This document shows positions 12,245 to 23,582 of a stretch of 64,000 nucleotides of DNA, one piece after another. The notes under the pieces are model-generated. The model worked only from the letters and a program-made list of their open reading frames with translations. It searched no databases and was not told the origin of the DNA. Origin of the DNA: Tillandsia leiboldiana (lineage: Eukaryota; Streptophyta; Magnoliopsida; Poales; Bromeliaceae); the NCBI GenBank assembly GCA_029204045.2, contig JAQNDB010000307.1, positions 1-64,000 of the forward strand. The letters run 5' to 3'. The translations under genes were made by a program, and so were the position numbers. Each line of letters starts with the position of its first letter. The first letter of the stretch is position 1.

Positions 12245-12256
12245 GCTCCGATACCA
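12245..12256 (-). promoter_or_regulatory. Primer-binding site of the TR-GAG copia
   Basis: Reads TGGTATCGGAGC on the minus strand, two bases inside the 5' LTR. It matches initiator tRNA-Met except for one G in place of A. Confidence 0.85.
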
Positions 12257-12258
12257 AT

Positions 12259-13656
12259 TGTTGGTTTTTATATAGGATCCACAAGGATCTAAATAGGTAC
12301 TATCAAACAACTAGAGGGGGGGTGAATAGGTGTAATACTTATAAAACCAAATCTCAGTGCAAAATAAAAATCAATGCGGAAAATAAAAATAGCACACCGA
12401 GATTTATGTGGAAACTCCAATCCAGGAGAAAAACCACGGGACCAACACGCAATAACAATCCACTAAGAATAGAAGAATAACAAGGTGATTACCGACTCCA
12501 CGGACTCAACCCCTCCTTCAGCTTCTTCGGACCTTGCGCTGACCGGTTGGATGTCCACGCAATAACAATCCACTAAGAAAAGAAGAATAACAAGGTGATT
12601 ACCGTCTCCACGGATTTAACCCCTCCTTCAACTTCTTCGGACCTTGCGCTCCAACGATTGCACGTCCACTGCACACGTTCGAATCCACGAACGCCACTCG
12701 AATCCACGAGCACACGTTTCGAATCCACGAAACGCCTTTAGCACACCGAATCCACGATGCCACGTCGAATCCACGACGCAAACTCAGTCGATAAGAATAT
12801 TGACTTCGATGGTGATCCTTTGCTTAGATTCTTATTGAGGAATCGTAGAAGAAATCTCTAAGCAAAGATTAGATCAATTCGACAAAAGATATGTTCTTGA
12901 AAGAACCGTCGAATTGACCTAAAAGAGGCTATAAAGAAGAACGATAAAAACCTAGCCTCTAGGGTTGCTCTCAAGTGTTTTATAAATTAATCGGCCGTGC
13001 TCCCCACGTTTTTGAGAAACCCTAAATGTCTATTTATAGTTTAGAAACCTTTGGAAAGAGATAAGAATCAAAAACTTACCTTATCTGGAAATTTTCAGGA
13101 CGGCGATCCGGATCGGATTTACTACGATCCGGATCGTCGTAGCGAGTTAGACAATTCCAGAAAAACAAGGGTTTGGGATCCGGATTGAAATGCCCGATCC
13201 GGATCGTTCATGTATTCCAGCAAATTCCCACGTTCGGGATCCGGATCGAAATGACCTTTGATCCGGATCGGATTTGCCAATGAACAAGCACCCTTCGGGA
13301 TCCGGATTGGACTGTCTGATCCGGATCCTGAACATGTCCCATGTCCAGTTTTTGATTTTTATGCAATTAAAAATTCATCCAAGTGTTTCTACACTATAAG
13401 AAAGTATTCGGATCACCAAAATTATTTAGTTAACCATACCTGATCCTTTTGAATACTTTCTTCTTGAGATTGATGTACCTGAACCACAATTCTTCAACTT
13501 CAATCTTCAAGACTCAAGACACTGAGTGTCAACTTGAGCTCTTGTTGAATCTTCTCTATGTCTTTGATTGCTGATTGACAATTTGATCCCTTTAAGACTC
13601 CGACTCAACTCACTGACTTGACTCACGAAATATGCCAATACCAAAAAGCCGTAACA
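12259..13656 (-). repeat. 5' LTR of the TR-GAG copia (1398 bp)
   Basis: Near-identical to the LTR at 7262-8660, with about 20 substitutions and one G-run length change. On the right it is followed by the TGGAG duplication and then by B gag sequence in frame. Confidence 0.93.
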
Positions 13657-14145
13657 TGGAGTATCAACGAGAATTCGTAAGGCTGGTCGATTGTGTTCCC
13701 TTTGTCATAAGGGATGAAGCTCACAAAGCCCGCCTCTTCGTAGATGGATTGTGGAGCAATATTTTTTGAAGTTGTGCAAGCAGCGGGACTTCACACCTTC
13801 CAGAAAGCGGTGGAAAGGGCCACCATAGTGGAGCGCGGATTCGCGGTGACGCGCCCCCCAACGAGAGGAGTCGGAGTACAGCAAGGATAAGAAACGACCC
13901 CCAGCCCTTCTCAAGAGGGGAATTTTCTAGCGTGGACCGGCCATGCATCATCTACAGAGGAGCACCCCGGGGGAAATTATTCGTTCCCGGAAGCACGACC
14001 TCTGCTTCTAATGTGACAAACTGGGACAGTTCCGCTTTAACTGCCCTGAACCCGGGAATAATTTTTGGAGTCGCGACACGGATGAGAGGTCTTATGCGAC
14101 AATACGACAAAGAACGCACTACCCGAGGGAAGTAGTAGTAGGAAA
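13657..14145 (+). pseudogene. gag remnant of chromovirus B (3' part)
   Basis: Directly after the TR-GAG, the sequence resumes B gag at YQREF and matches gag residues ~240-305 of F (RLV-CVPFV-RDEAHKA, VERGFAVTR) over several frames. A zinc knuckle is still recognisable at about 13999-14045, but its histidine codon has become glutamine and a stop lies after the first cysteine pair. The copy is non-functional. Confidence 0.8.
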
Positions 14146-14599
14146 GACCCCTTACGAAGAGTAATGTTGGTCTTGACCCCACGAGAACCCTTAGAAGCAA
14201 ATACTTTGTACCTTCCTGCCCAATAAGGATGCGAAGACTTAGTTGTCTTTGGTGTTGGCCCTTTATTTATGGGTCAAATAGGTCCAACTTCCTGCCTCGA
14301 GACAATAAGCCCAGGGGACTAGTGAGTTGGGTTGGGTGAGCCCAATAGGTGGAGTGGGCTGCGGTCCACAATAGACCTAACGGCAAGGGGCCCAATAATA
14401 GACCCAACGTCCAGGAGGGTTGAGTCCGGTCGAGATCTGTGGTGCGGTGTATGCCGCTTTAAGTGAATCGGTTGCGCACCTCTAAAAGCTCAGGCTTTTG
14501 GGGTTAATGGTTAGTGCCAACGATCCGACATTTGTGACTTAGTTGTGTCACTGATAAGAAAATTCGAGGGGATACTCGGAAGGGATAGGCTTACCGAGT
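14146..14599 (+). other. Unassigned stretch within chromovirus B
   Basis: By position this should hold the protease, but I find no DTGA motif or other protease sequence in any frame. It contains repeated words such as GGCCCAATA and AGACCTAAC/AGACCCAAC. It may be a degraded protease region or the remains of a small unrelated insertion. Confidence 0.4.
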
Positions 14600-16145
14600 A
14601 ACAGGTGCTAGTCGATTGTGAGAAACTGAGCGTGCCGTCTTGGGGCACACCTGCTCTATTCGTACGGAAGAAGGACGGGAGTCTATGATTGAGCATCGAC
14701 AATCGGGGAATAGATATGGTCATAGTATAGAACAAGTACCCCTCACCTTGGATTGATGACCTATTCGACCAACTACCAGGAGCGACGGCGTCTTCAAAGA
14801 TTGATCTGCAGTCCGACTATAGCCAGGTTAGAGTCTAGAGAGATGACATACCGAAAACAGTCCTTCGAACTCGGTATGGTCATTACGAGTTTATGATTAT
14901 ACCGTTTGGACTCATTGTCGCTCCAGCGGTGTTCATGAAAGTGATGAACAGGATCGTGGAACCTTTCTTAGACCAGTTCGTAGTGGTCTTTATAAATGAC
15001 ATCCCGATCTACGCTCGCACAGACAAAGAGCACGAGGAACACTGGCGAGTGATCCTCCAGACCCTCCGGTACAGAAAGTGTATGCCAAACTCAAAATGGG
15101 TGAGTTCTGGCTCCGCGAGGTAGACTTGTTGGGACACATAGTCTCAGTGTCGGGAATAGTGGAGGACCCGAGGAAGATAGAATTCGTGACCGACCGGGCT
15201 CGGCCAACAAAGGGGACAAAAATCCGAAGCTTTCTAGGACTGGCGGGGTACTACAGACATTTCGAGGAAGACTCCTCAAGGATAGCCGCTCCCGTGAATC
15301 GACTAACCCGGAAAGGGGAGAAATTCGTCCGGACAGCCAAATGCCAGAAGAGCTTTGAGGAACTTAAAGACAGACTCACACGGGCGCTAGTACTCACATT
15401 GCCGAAGCCCGGTGAGGACTACGAGATCTTTTGTAATGCATCTCGAAGCGATCTTGAAAGCGTATTGATGCAACAAGGGAAGGTCATAGTTTACGCATCA
15501 AGACAGCTCAAGGATTATGAGCAGAACTACCCTACACACGATTCGGAACTCGCGGCAGTCGTGTTTGCCTTGAAGCTCTGGAGGCATCATCTCTACGGGG
15601 CGCTCTGTAACGTGTATTCCAATCACCAGAGCATCAAAGACCTGTTTACGCAGAAGGAATCGAACTTACGACAAAGGCAATGGCTGGAACTACGAATGGA
15701 CTACGATTTGTCCACCCACTACCATCCCGGGAAGGCAAATGTGGTGACCGGCGCCTTGAGCCGGAAGGGACTGGGGGAAACGGCATTGAGCACCCTTACC
15801 CAACAAGATCGTCTAATTGCAGAATTCTCGCAAATGAGACTGGAGGTAGTGCCAGCAGGTGCAGTTGGGAAACATCTATCCTTAGTGATAAAGCCTACAC
15901 TGATAGAGAGGGTCGTGGAAGGCCAAACAACGGACACGCAATAACAGCAGGTACGGAACGGATTATCCTCGGAACCAAGTGGGGATTTTGTAATCGGCAC
16001 TGATGTAGTTCCGGGGATGAGTCTGCGTTATGGAAAGAAATTCTGGCGGAAGCGCATAATGCCCCGACACTGCGCATCCTGGAGGTACAAAAATGTGCAG
16101 AGACCTGAGGCAGACCTTCTGGTGGCCCAAGTTAAAGAGGGATGT
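14600..16145 (+). pseudogene. Chromovirus B pol remnant: RT, RNase H, start of integrase
   Basis: RT motifs are readable across frameshifts: SWGTPALFVRKKDGS, FDQLPGAT, KIDLQSDYS, RTRYGHYEF, APAVFMKVMNRI. The catalytic FIDD is FIND here (AAT at 14995-14997). RNase H follows in one long frame (15078-15944), but its active-site aspartates read CNAS (15435-15437), YSNHQS (15621-15623) and TGALSR. The ELAAVVF glutamate is kept. The integrase zinc region ends at CRDLRQTFWWPKLKRDV, where a solo LTR inserted at 16145. Stops occur at several sites in the RT. RT and RNase H would be dead even without the frameshifts. Confidence 0.88.
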
Positions 16146-18944
16146 TGTGGTGACCCAGATCTCTGCAGGGCTTCTACAGTGCGATCAGCAGCTTCTGGAG
16201 GCCTATGTGGCGTGTCGGCGGTGTTTCTGCACCAATTTGGACACAAGTGATGGACTTCGGGTGTATAATGGATCACGTGGGTAATTGGGGGACCACGTCG
16301 ATTGTTTAGAAGTGGTTTCGTGCGAATCGGGCATCAAAATTGGACTCAGTGCGGAATTTGGATTAAAAACGCCCTTCCGGATGCCTTCGACAAATTTTGG
16401 AATTGGAATTTGGCAAAATGGACATCGGATTTGGATTCAGCGCGCGAAAACGGTCAAGATGGACTATTTACTTGTATTTTTCGGAGCCCGGATGACCCGG
16501 CACGGATTTTGAGGTTCGGCAGCACTATTCCGGCGGCCGGAGAGGTGCCGGCGGCGGCAGCTGGCGGCGGAGCGCGGCGGCGGGCGGAGGCGCAGCCGCG
16601 CGGTCCACCGCGGAAGCGTGCACCGGGCGCTGGCCACGTGGTGCCTCCCAATTGGTCGGCGCGGTAGGCGCGGTCCATGGAATAGCGCGGGTGCACGATG
16701 GACCAGGAGCGGGGCACGTGGCGGCTTTTGGTTGGCGGGCCTTGGTGCGCACGATCCACGCAGCAGCAGGAGCAGGTGGCCATACGGTGGCAGTTGGGGA
16801 GCGACGTGGGGGCGCCACGTGGCGCCCCACGGTTGGCCAGGCGCAGCCGCGCACTCCCGCGTGTCGGGACACGCGGCGCTGCGCGGTTGGCGGGCGCGCG
16901 TGCGCCGGGCGCGGGCTGTGTCGGCGAGCCACGTGGCGGGCTCTCGGGATTTCGGGCGCGCACAGTGTTGGGCCGGGCCCAACACTGTAGCGGCCCGAAT
17001 GTACCGGGCGCCCGGATTTTTGGGCCAAAAGTCCAAGTTCGGATTTTTTCGGGCTGGGCCTATAAATTGCCCCTTTGCTCGGGCTTTTTGACCCTTTTCC
17101 CGAACCCCTCTGCCCTTGGACCCTTCAGTAAAGTTGGAGATCTTCATGTGTCGCATCTTTTGGCGGAGGCCCGGAATTTTTGGAAGCTGCGGCGTCGACG
17201 ACTTCGGCATCGTAGCTCAGAGCGATGATCGTTCATCGGAGGCCCATTATCGTCGCTGTTTGGTCTAAAAGGTCTACAGAGCTACTCCGATGGTATTTTT
17301 GGACGATTTTTGCGGCGTTGGATTCACGAGAGGTACATCTTCGACTTTTGTGTTGATCACCTTGCTGGATTCTAAATTTGTGGCACGGTTTTCGAGACTT
17401 TTCTAAGCTACTGTTTGCTGGTGGAGCTTTTGGACAGCAGCCCCTTGCCGGAATTTTATCTCCGCGCTCGAGCTTCGGATCGAGACGAGCCTATACACTT
17501 TTTGCATCTACTCGTCGCGAGGATTACCATCGTATTTTTCTGGGATTTTTCTGAGGCTTTCCCGAAGGTATACTATTTCCCTTTTTACTGTGCAGATTAT
17601 TACAGTTGGGTGGTTGTGAGTTTTTGCGCGCCTGTACTGTGGAATTTGTAACTCGGCCTACGGGGCTCGGAATTGGACGTGCAGGTACCCGTTTCGAAGG
17701 TCTCGACGCGACAAATCGCTGTGATATTTTTATTGGAATTTTCGGTGAACTTTCAGCAGGTGAAATAATGGCATCTTTGGGACTGATTTTGCTGATCGTG
17801 TGTATTTGGTTAATTTTTGGGATTAAAGTGTAACTTTGGACCTTATTGTTCTACCCAGGAAGGTTTGCTTGTGTCTTTGAACCTGTTGGAACTGGAGATA
17901 ATGGTTTTCGGGTAATTCAGCTGTTAGAAGCCGAGGCTGGCGCGACGTGTACAGTGGATGCGGGTTCAGCAGCTATCGGCAAATGGCCACGCTCTTCACC
18001 GACCTCAGGTTTGCCTTGGATTAAGCTCTTCAGGTGGGTAAACATAATATTGGTATCTGTATAAGGAAATGATAGGGTTGTTATGGATGTTGGTGTTATG
18101 TTTAATGTAAGTACACCTGTGGGAATGTCACCCCTATGACTGATAGCATGCAGAACTAATGTTCAACTGATATGAATGAGAGGTAAGCAGGGAATGGCCT
18201 AGCTTTTGGGAATTGATGCATACCTGATCATGGTTCACGTTTGGTGAATTAGAGTTTTATCACATGACAGACGGTTATATTTATCCCACACTAGATGATA
18301 TAGAGATCATGCATGTTCATGTATTGGCCTACTTATTTGATATTGGTGTATCATAGTAGAAATGTTTTAGCATGCTATGCTACTTTATGTTTCACTCTCT
18401 TTTATCGTTCATGAGGATAAAAGCATGCTATTATGGACACGTAGTTAGGCCATCTTTTACTGCTGCACTACATATTGGAACTTGACTTAGGAGAAACCAT
18501 GTTCTTCCTTTTCTCCTTCTTGTTACTCAGGCGGTCTGTGTTGCTCGGGTGTGAGCAGGGGTCTGGGGTAGTGTAGCAGGGACATTGGTGTTAGGGACGG
18601 GTTGTGCTGGATTGCGGCTGGCAGGGTTTTGGCAGTGACCGCGGACTTTGGGCAGTTAACCGGAGGTCGGTTATAGGACTTGATTATAGAGGGCAGGGTA
18701 TTGCGGCAACCGCGGATATTGGGCGGTTGACCTGATATTTACTTATGCATCAGATTGGGTATCAGGTTTCTCCAGTGGACGGAGTTTCCCACTTTTGAGT
18801 TCTATTGCCTCTGTATGAGGACCGGGGTTTTCTTCAGTGGATGGAGTTTCCCACTTATTGTTTACCCTTGTATCAGTTGGGGATCGGGCTTCCCTTTAGT
18901 GGATGGGTTTTCCCACTTTGATCAGAGTCGTGATCCAGTCCTGC

Positions 18945-21900
18945 TGTGAGGTCCCGGAATCCCCCGCGTAGGGCTTGCTGGTTGTTGAGCAGCTTTTAGT
19001 GGCCTTTGGGAGTGTTTGTGCGCGTGTCGGGCCCGAGAATTGGATTTGTGGTGCAATTTGGATTTTAGTTGCATCACTGGAGGCCTGCGTGGTGTGTTGG
19101 TAGTGGTTGCGCGCATTTTTGACTCAAGTGTTGGACTTTGGGCTTAAAAGGAGATCCCGTGGGAATTTGGAGGACCCGTCGGGTGTTTAGAAGTGGTTTC
19201 GCGCGATTCAGATGTCAAAATTGGACTCCGGGCGAAGTTTGGATAAAATATTACCTCTCCGGTTGCCTTCGGGAATTTTTAGAGTTGGAATTTGGCAAAT
19301 CGGATCGAGTGGGCATTCGGCAAATTTTCGGTTGAGAATTTGGAGAAATGGACATCGTTTTTGGATTCAGCGCGCGAAATCGCTAAGAATGGACTATTTA
19401 TTTATTGGTTTTGGCGTCCGGTAGGCGTGCGCGTTTTTCGAGGCAACGCGGCACGCAAACCGAGGCGTTGGTGCGACGCGAATTTCCGGGTGGCGTGGCA
19501 CGTTTCCCGAGGGCGTACGGCCGTTGGCGCGGCAGGCAGGCGTGCTTGGGAAGCGCGCCTGCGACGTGGGGCGCATGCGGGGGGCCGCCACGTGGCGGGC
19601 CCCCACTGGCGCCCGCTCGGGCGCGCGGGACACCGCGCCCGTGTGGCGCCCCCGTGTCCCGCGCTTGCGCGGGCACGGTGTCACGCGCCCGTGTGGCGCG
19701 CGGGCTGCGCGCCCGCGTGGCGCGCAGGGGCGCGGCCACGTGGCGCGGGCGCGGTCGCCTGCGCCTGGTGCACCGCTTTTGTGCCGTGGACCGTCGGGTG
19801 GAGGGCCCCCATTGGGCGTGCACCGTGGACCCGGTCCACCCTGACCCTTCTCCCCTCTCTTTTCTTCTCTTCTTCTTCCTTTTCCTCCCCGCGCACCTTT
19901 TCCCCTCCATTTTTCTTTCTTTCTTCTTCAACCGAGCGAGAGAGGAAGTGAGGAGGGGACTTTGGTGGGGTGCGGCGGAGCATCGTGGGCCTCGTGGAGC
20001 GTGCGAGTTTTTCCAACGGAGCGTTTCGGCGGCGGCGGTGCAGTCGGGTAGGTCCCGTGTGTTAATTTTATGGTTTTTTTTAGCACAGTTTTGGAGCGAT
20101 ATTTTGGCTGTGAATTAACCCTCTTGCTCTTGTCTGTGTTTGGGACTGTGTTCTTCTGCACCGTTTTGCATGCGGTCCCCGACGGCGTGCTCCGTTTTGC
20201 GTGCGGACTCCGGCACCGTGCACCGTTTTGTGTGCGGATTCCGGCACTGTGCACCGTTTTGCGTGCGGACTCCGTTTTGTGTGCGAATTCCGGCACTGTG
20301 CACCGTTTTGCGTGCGGACTCCGTTTTGCTTGCGGACTCTGTTTTGCGTGCGGATTTCGGCACCGTGCTCCGTTTTGCGTGCGGACTCCGGTAGCGGACA
20401 TCGTTTTGCGTGCGGATCGCGTGGAGGCCAATTGCAAGTGTCTACAAGCAATTGGTGGCACATTGAGGCGGGTGGCCTTATCTCCAAGTTTTATGGACTG
20501 TACAGTATTTCTACTGATGTAGGACTATGCATGATAGCTTATTTTCTTGTGTAGCATGCTAGATTGTAGGAATTATTATTCCTTTTATCATCTGTTAATA
20601 TAGTTATCTTGGAACTTGACCTAGCACCCCCGTCATATGTTGCATGTGTAACCAGACCAGTAGAAAACCCTCACTTGGGCTAGGGTTATTTATGCTTAGA
20701 CATCCACACTGTTCTTTCATTCCTGGACATAGCGTTATCCTCGCCAGGGTAGGGGTCGAGAGGTCGGGACTTTCTTTTAGTGTGGGATGCTTTTGCACTC
20801 TTGCTTGGGAGCAGAGTGGAGTCTGGTAGTTGTAGTGGGTTGCTTACCTGTGCCGGGAGCCGTTTGGGTAAACGGTAGTCCCGGAAGGTCTTGTTTCCCT
20901 GTTGTGCCGTCGTGGAGGGAGCCGTTGCGCAGACGGCAGTCCCGGGCCGTCGTGTATCTTCTGGTCAGTGATGTTGGGAACCGTTGGGGTTAACGGTGGT
21001 CCCAGGTCATTGAGTGTTGTCCGACCAGTACTGTTGGCCTGAGTTGTGGGTCGTTCCTGGCTGTGGAGTACCTCCAGCCAGTGTGCTTTGTGCTGCGAGC
21101 TGTTGGAGAGGCTAGTGTCTCGTGTTTCGTGTGAGCTGATCAGCTGAGTCGTCGAGAGTGCTCCGACTGTTGTGCGAGATATTTGGGGATCTTGAGTCCT
21201 ACCGTTCTGGGAGTGAGCGTGGTTTTTGACTATAGCCTGCTTATGCCAATTTGTGATACTCTATGCCGCGCCGTTTTCCTCAGTTGGAGTCGCGTCCCTG
21301 AGATGCCGCTGTGGATACGATGGTTGGCCTGTTGAGGCAGTTTTCCGCAGTGGATGCAACGATGGGCCTGTTGAGGCAGTTTTGCGCGAGGGGTGAGTTA
21401 GTCGGGCAGGACGCCCCACGTAAATCCCGTCCTCATGTGGATGTGTGGTAGTGGGCAGGTGCGTTCCTAGTCGACAGGCGCAGGCTTGACTGGACCCTAT
21501 GAGGCAGTCAGTTCGATTGGGTCTATTGAGCACCTTGGGTGCGAGTGTTCCTTTTTACTTTCATCTGTTCCACTTTTTGAGTATCTAGATAGAGGCATGG
21601 TAGCTGTAGAGTAGCTCCAGCTTTTCTTGTACAGATTTCATTGCACTGTCATCTTTTACCTCTAGTAGACTTAGTGGGCAGACCGTTGGGCTTGTTGACG
21701 GCACCCACTGAGAACTACTGTGGGAAGTAGTTCTCACACCCGTCGTGGTGTCTTTTCCCCAGGAACTTCTTCTCCTGTTCCTGTTGCTCCAGTTGCTGAT
21801 CCTTCTGACCGAGGTGAGGGAGTCGCGAGCTAGTTCACTACCCGTCGTTGGAGTGTAGCGGTACCCCTTCAGAGGAGAGCTTCAGTAGATTAGTTTACTT

Positions 21901-22276
21901 CTTTTTCCTCTGTTGAGAGACCTTTGTTGTGAGGTATAGAGTTGTACTTTATTTTACAGTTTGAGCGACTGATGTAGTGAGGATATTTTTGTAGTGAGAG
22001 CTTGTACACCGATGTACTTTATTGGAGATATCTTCCTTTTGAGTTTTGTATCAGAGGACTTTGTATACGATCGTATTTGGGAGATGGATATTGTATTATT
22101 TTCAGTTATACAGTGTTTGGTTATCAGTTCTTAGTAGCTTACTTTCAGCTCTGATATCTGTATTTCTGTAGTTGATTCTTTTTGCAGGTTAGACGCTTCG
22201 TCTGTACGGCAGTTTCCGTACAGATGGCGGATCTGTTAGTGAGCCCGGGTCGCAGTTTCGACCCCGGGGCGTGACA
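18945..22276 (+). mobile_element. Inner family-A solo LTR (3332 bp)
   Basis: Begins TGTGAGGTCCCGG and ends CCGGGGCGTGACA, with perfect CCTGC duplications at 18940-18944 and 22277-22281. It lies inside the outer solo LTR in the same orientation. Its start (TGGCCTTTGGGAGTGTTTGT) and body match the reversed LTR at 2411-6717. A short inverted form of the tandem array lies at 20155-20425, and a GC-rich block at about 19440-19830. Confidence 0.9.
20155..20425. repeat. Short tandem array in the inner solo LTR
   Basis: Units of the form TTTTGCGTGCGGACTCCG occur about ten times, alternating with GCACCGTGC spacers. This is the reverse complement of the 4900-5465 array, with roughly half as many units. 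Confidence 0.82.
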
Positions 22277-23582
22277 CCTGCTATATTATGATGCTTGTAA
22301 TATTGGTGACATGGTTACCTTACTCGTGTGGGTCTCTCCCTTCGAGGCCACTCCGGAGTAGGCAGTTGACATATTGGCCAGTGTGCGCCAGACCTGTTGG
22401 CCAGTGAGTGCCAGACAGTGAGTATAGGTTAGTGAGTACCGATTTGTGAGCAGATACTTGAGACAGTTTGAGCAGGCAGCACCGGGTTTTATACCGGTTC
22501 ATTTGATTGGGTATTCAGGCAGGTACTTTTATTGTTGGACTCGTGCCTAGGGGCTGAGTGGAGTCTAGTAGCTGTGTTTAGACCAGTGCTAGTGTTGTTG
22601 GGAACCGTTTGGGGTTAACGGTGGTCCCGAGGTCGTTGTGAGTTTTCGACCGTTGTGCGAGAGATTGAGGATCTTGAGTCTATCCGTTCTGAGAGAGAGC
22701 GTGGATTTCGACTATAGCCTGCAGGTGCCACTATTCGATAGCGAGTTAGTCCTTATGGACACCCTACGTAATTCCTGCCCGGTAGTGGGAGGTGGTTGTA
22801 GGTAGGCGCAGGTTTGACTGGACCCGGTATGGCAGTCAGCTCAATTGGGTCGATTGAGCACCTTGTGTGCGAGTGATTGCATATCTTTATCAGAGTTTTC
22901 CCCTTTTGAGCCTTTAGTTAGAGGCATGGTAGATGTTGAGAGTCTCCAGCCTTCTTGTTCAGTTCTTACTGCATTGTTATATTATTGGCTCTAGAGGACT
23001 TAGTGGGCAGACCGTCGGGCTGGCGGTGGTACCCACTGAGAACTCCCTTTTTGGTGTAGTTCTCACGCCCATTGGGGTTTTTCCCCCTCCTTTTCCCTTT
23101 CTCTCCTTTGTTTTGCAGAGTCTTAGCGGGTGTTGCCGATTCTGCGGTTGTTGATCGAGGCGAGGGAGTCGCGTGCTAGATCCCTACCCGTCGTTGGAGA
23201 GTAGCGGTACCCTCTTCAGAGGAGAGCTTTAGTAGATTAGCTATTTTATTTTCCTCTTATGAGAGACTGATGTAGTGAGGTTATGATATGTATTGAGAGC
23301 CTGTACACTGATGTATTTATTGGAGATACCTCCCTGTTGAGTTCTGTGTTTTGAATTTGAGGAAATTATATGATTATCATTTATGGGAGATGAATATTGT
23401 ATCATTATTCCAGTTGTACAGATGGTTGGTTTTAGTTTTACAGCACTTTTATTTTATAGCTCTGATATCTGTTTAGCTGTAGCCTTTTCTTGCAGGTAGG
23501 ACGCTTCGCCTATGCGTGGTTTTGCATAGGTGGCGGATCTGTTGGCGAGCCCGGGTCGCAGTTTCGACTCCGGGGCGTGGCA

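Larger units (their letters stand above)
7262..13656 (-). mobile_element. Non-autonomous copia of TR-GAG type
   Basis: A complete 6395-bp element on the minus strand. Two LTRs of 1399 and 1398 bp have TGTTGG...TAACA ends and differ at about 20 sites by eye. There is a primer-binding site, a single intact gag ORF, a polypurine tract and perfect TGGAG duplications (7257-7261 and 13657-13661). No protease, integrase, RT or RNase H remnant is visible in the 3.6-kb interior. This fits the published description of TR-GAG elements, which keep gag and borrow pol. The target is the gag gene of B. Confidence 0.92.
16146..23582 (+). mobile_element. Outer family-A solo LTR, itself interrupted
   Basis: Begins TGTGGTGACCC at 16146 and ends CGGGGCGTGGCA at 23582. 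It is flanked by perfect GATGT duplications (16141-16145 and 23583-23587) and splits the integrase of B in frame. There is no interior. Removing the inner insertion leaves about 4.1 kb, comparable to the 4.3-kb LTR at 2411-6717. A solo LTR is what unequal recombination between two LTRs leaves. Confidence 0.88.

Noticed and set aside
17415..18064. Possible host gene exons (several ORFs of 70-80 residues)
   Set aside because: The stretch is inside the outer family-A solo LTR, has no recognisable domain, and the ORFs are short and in different frames.
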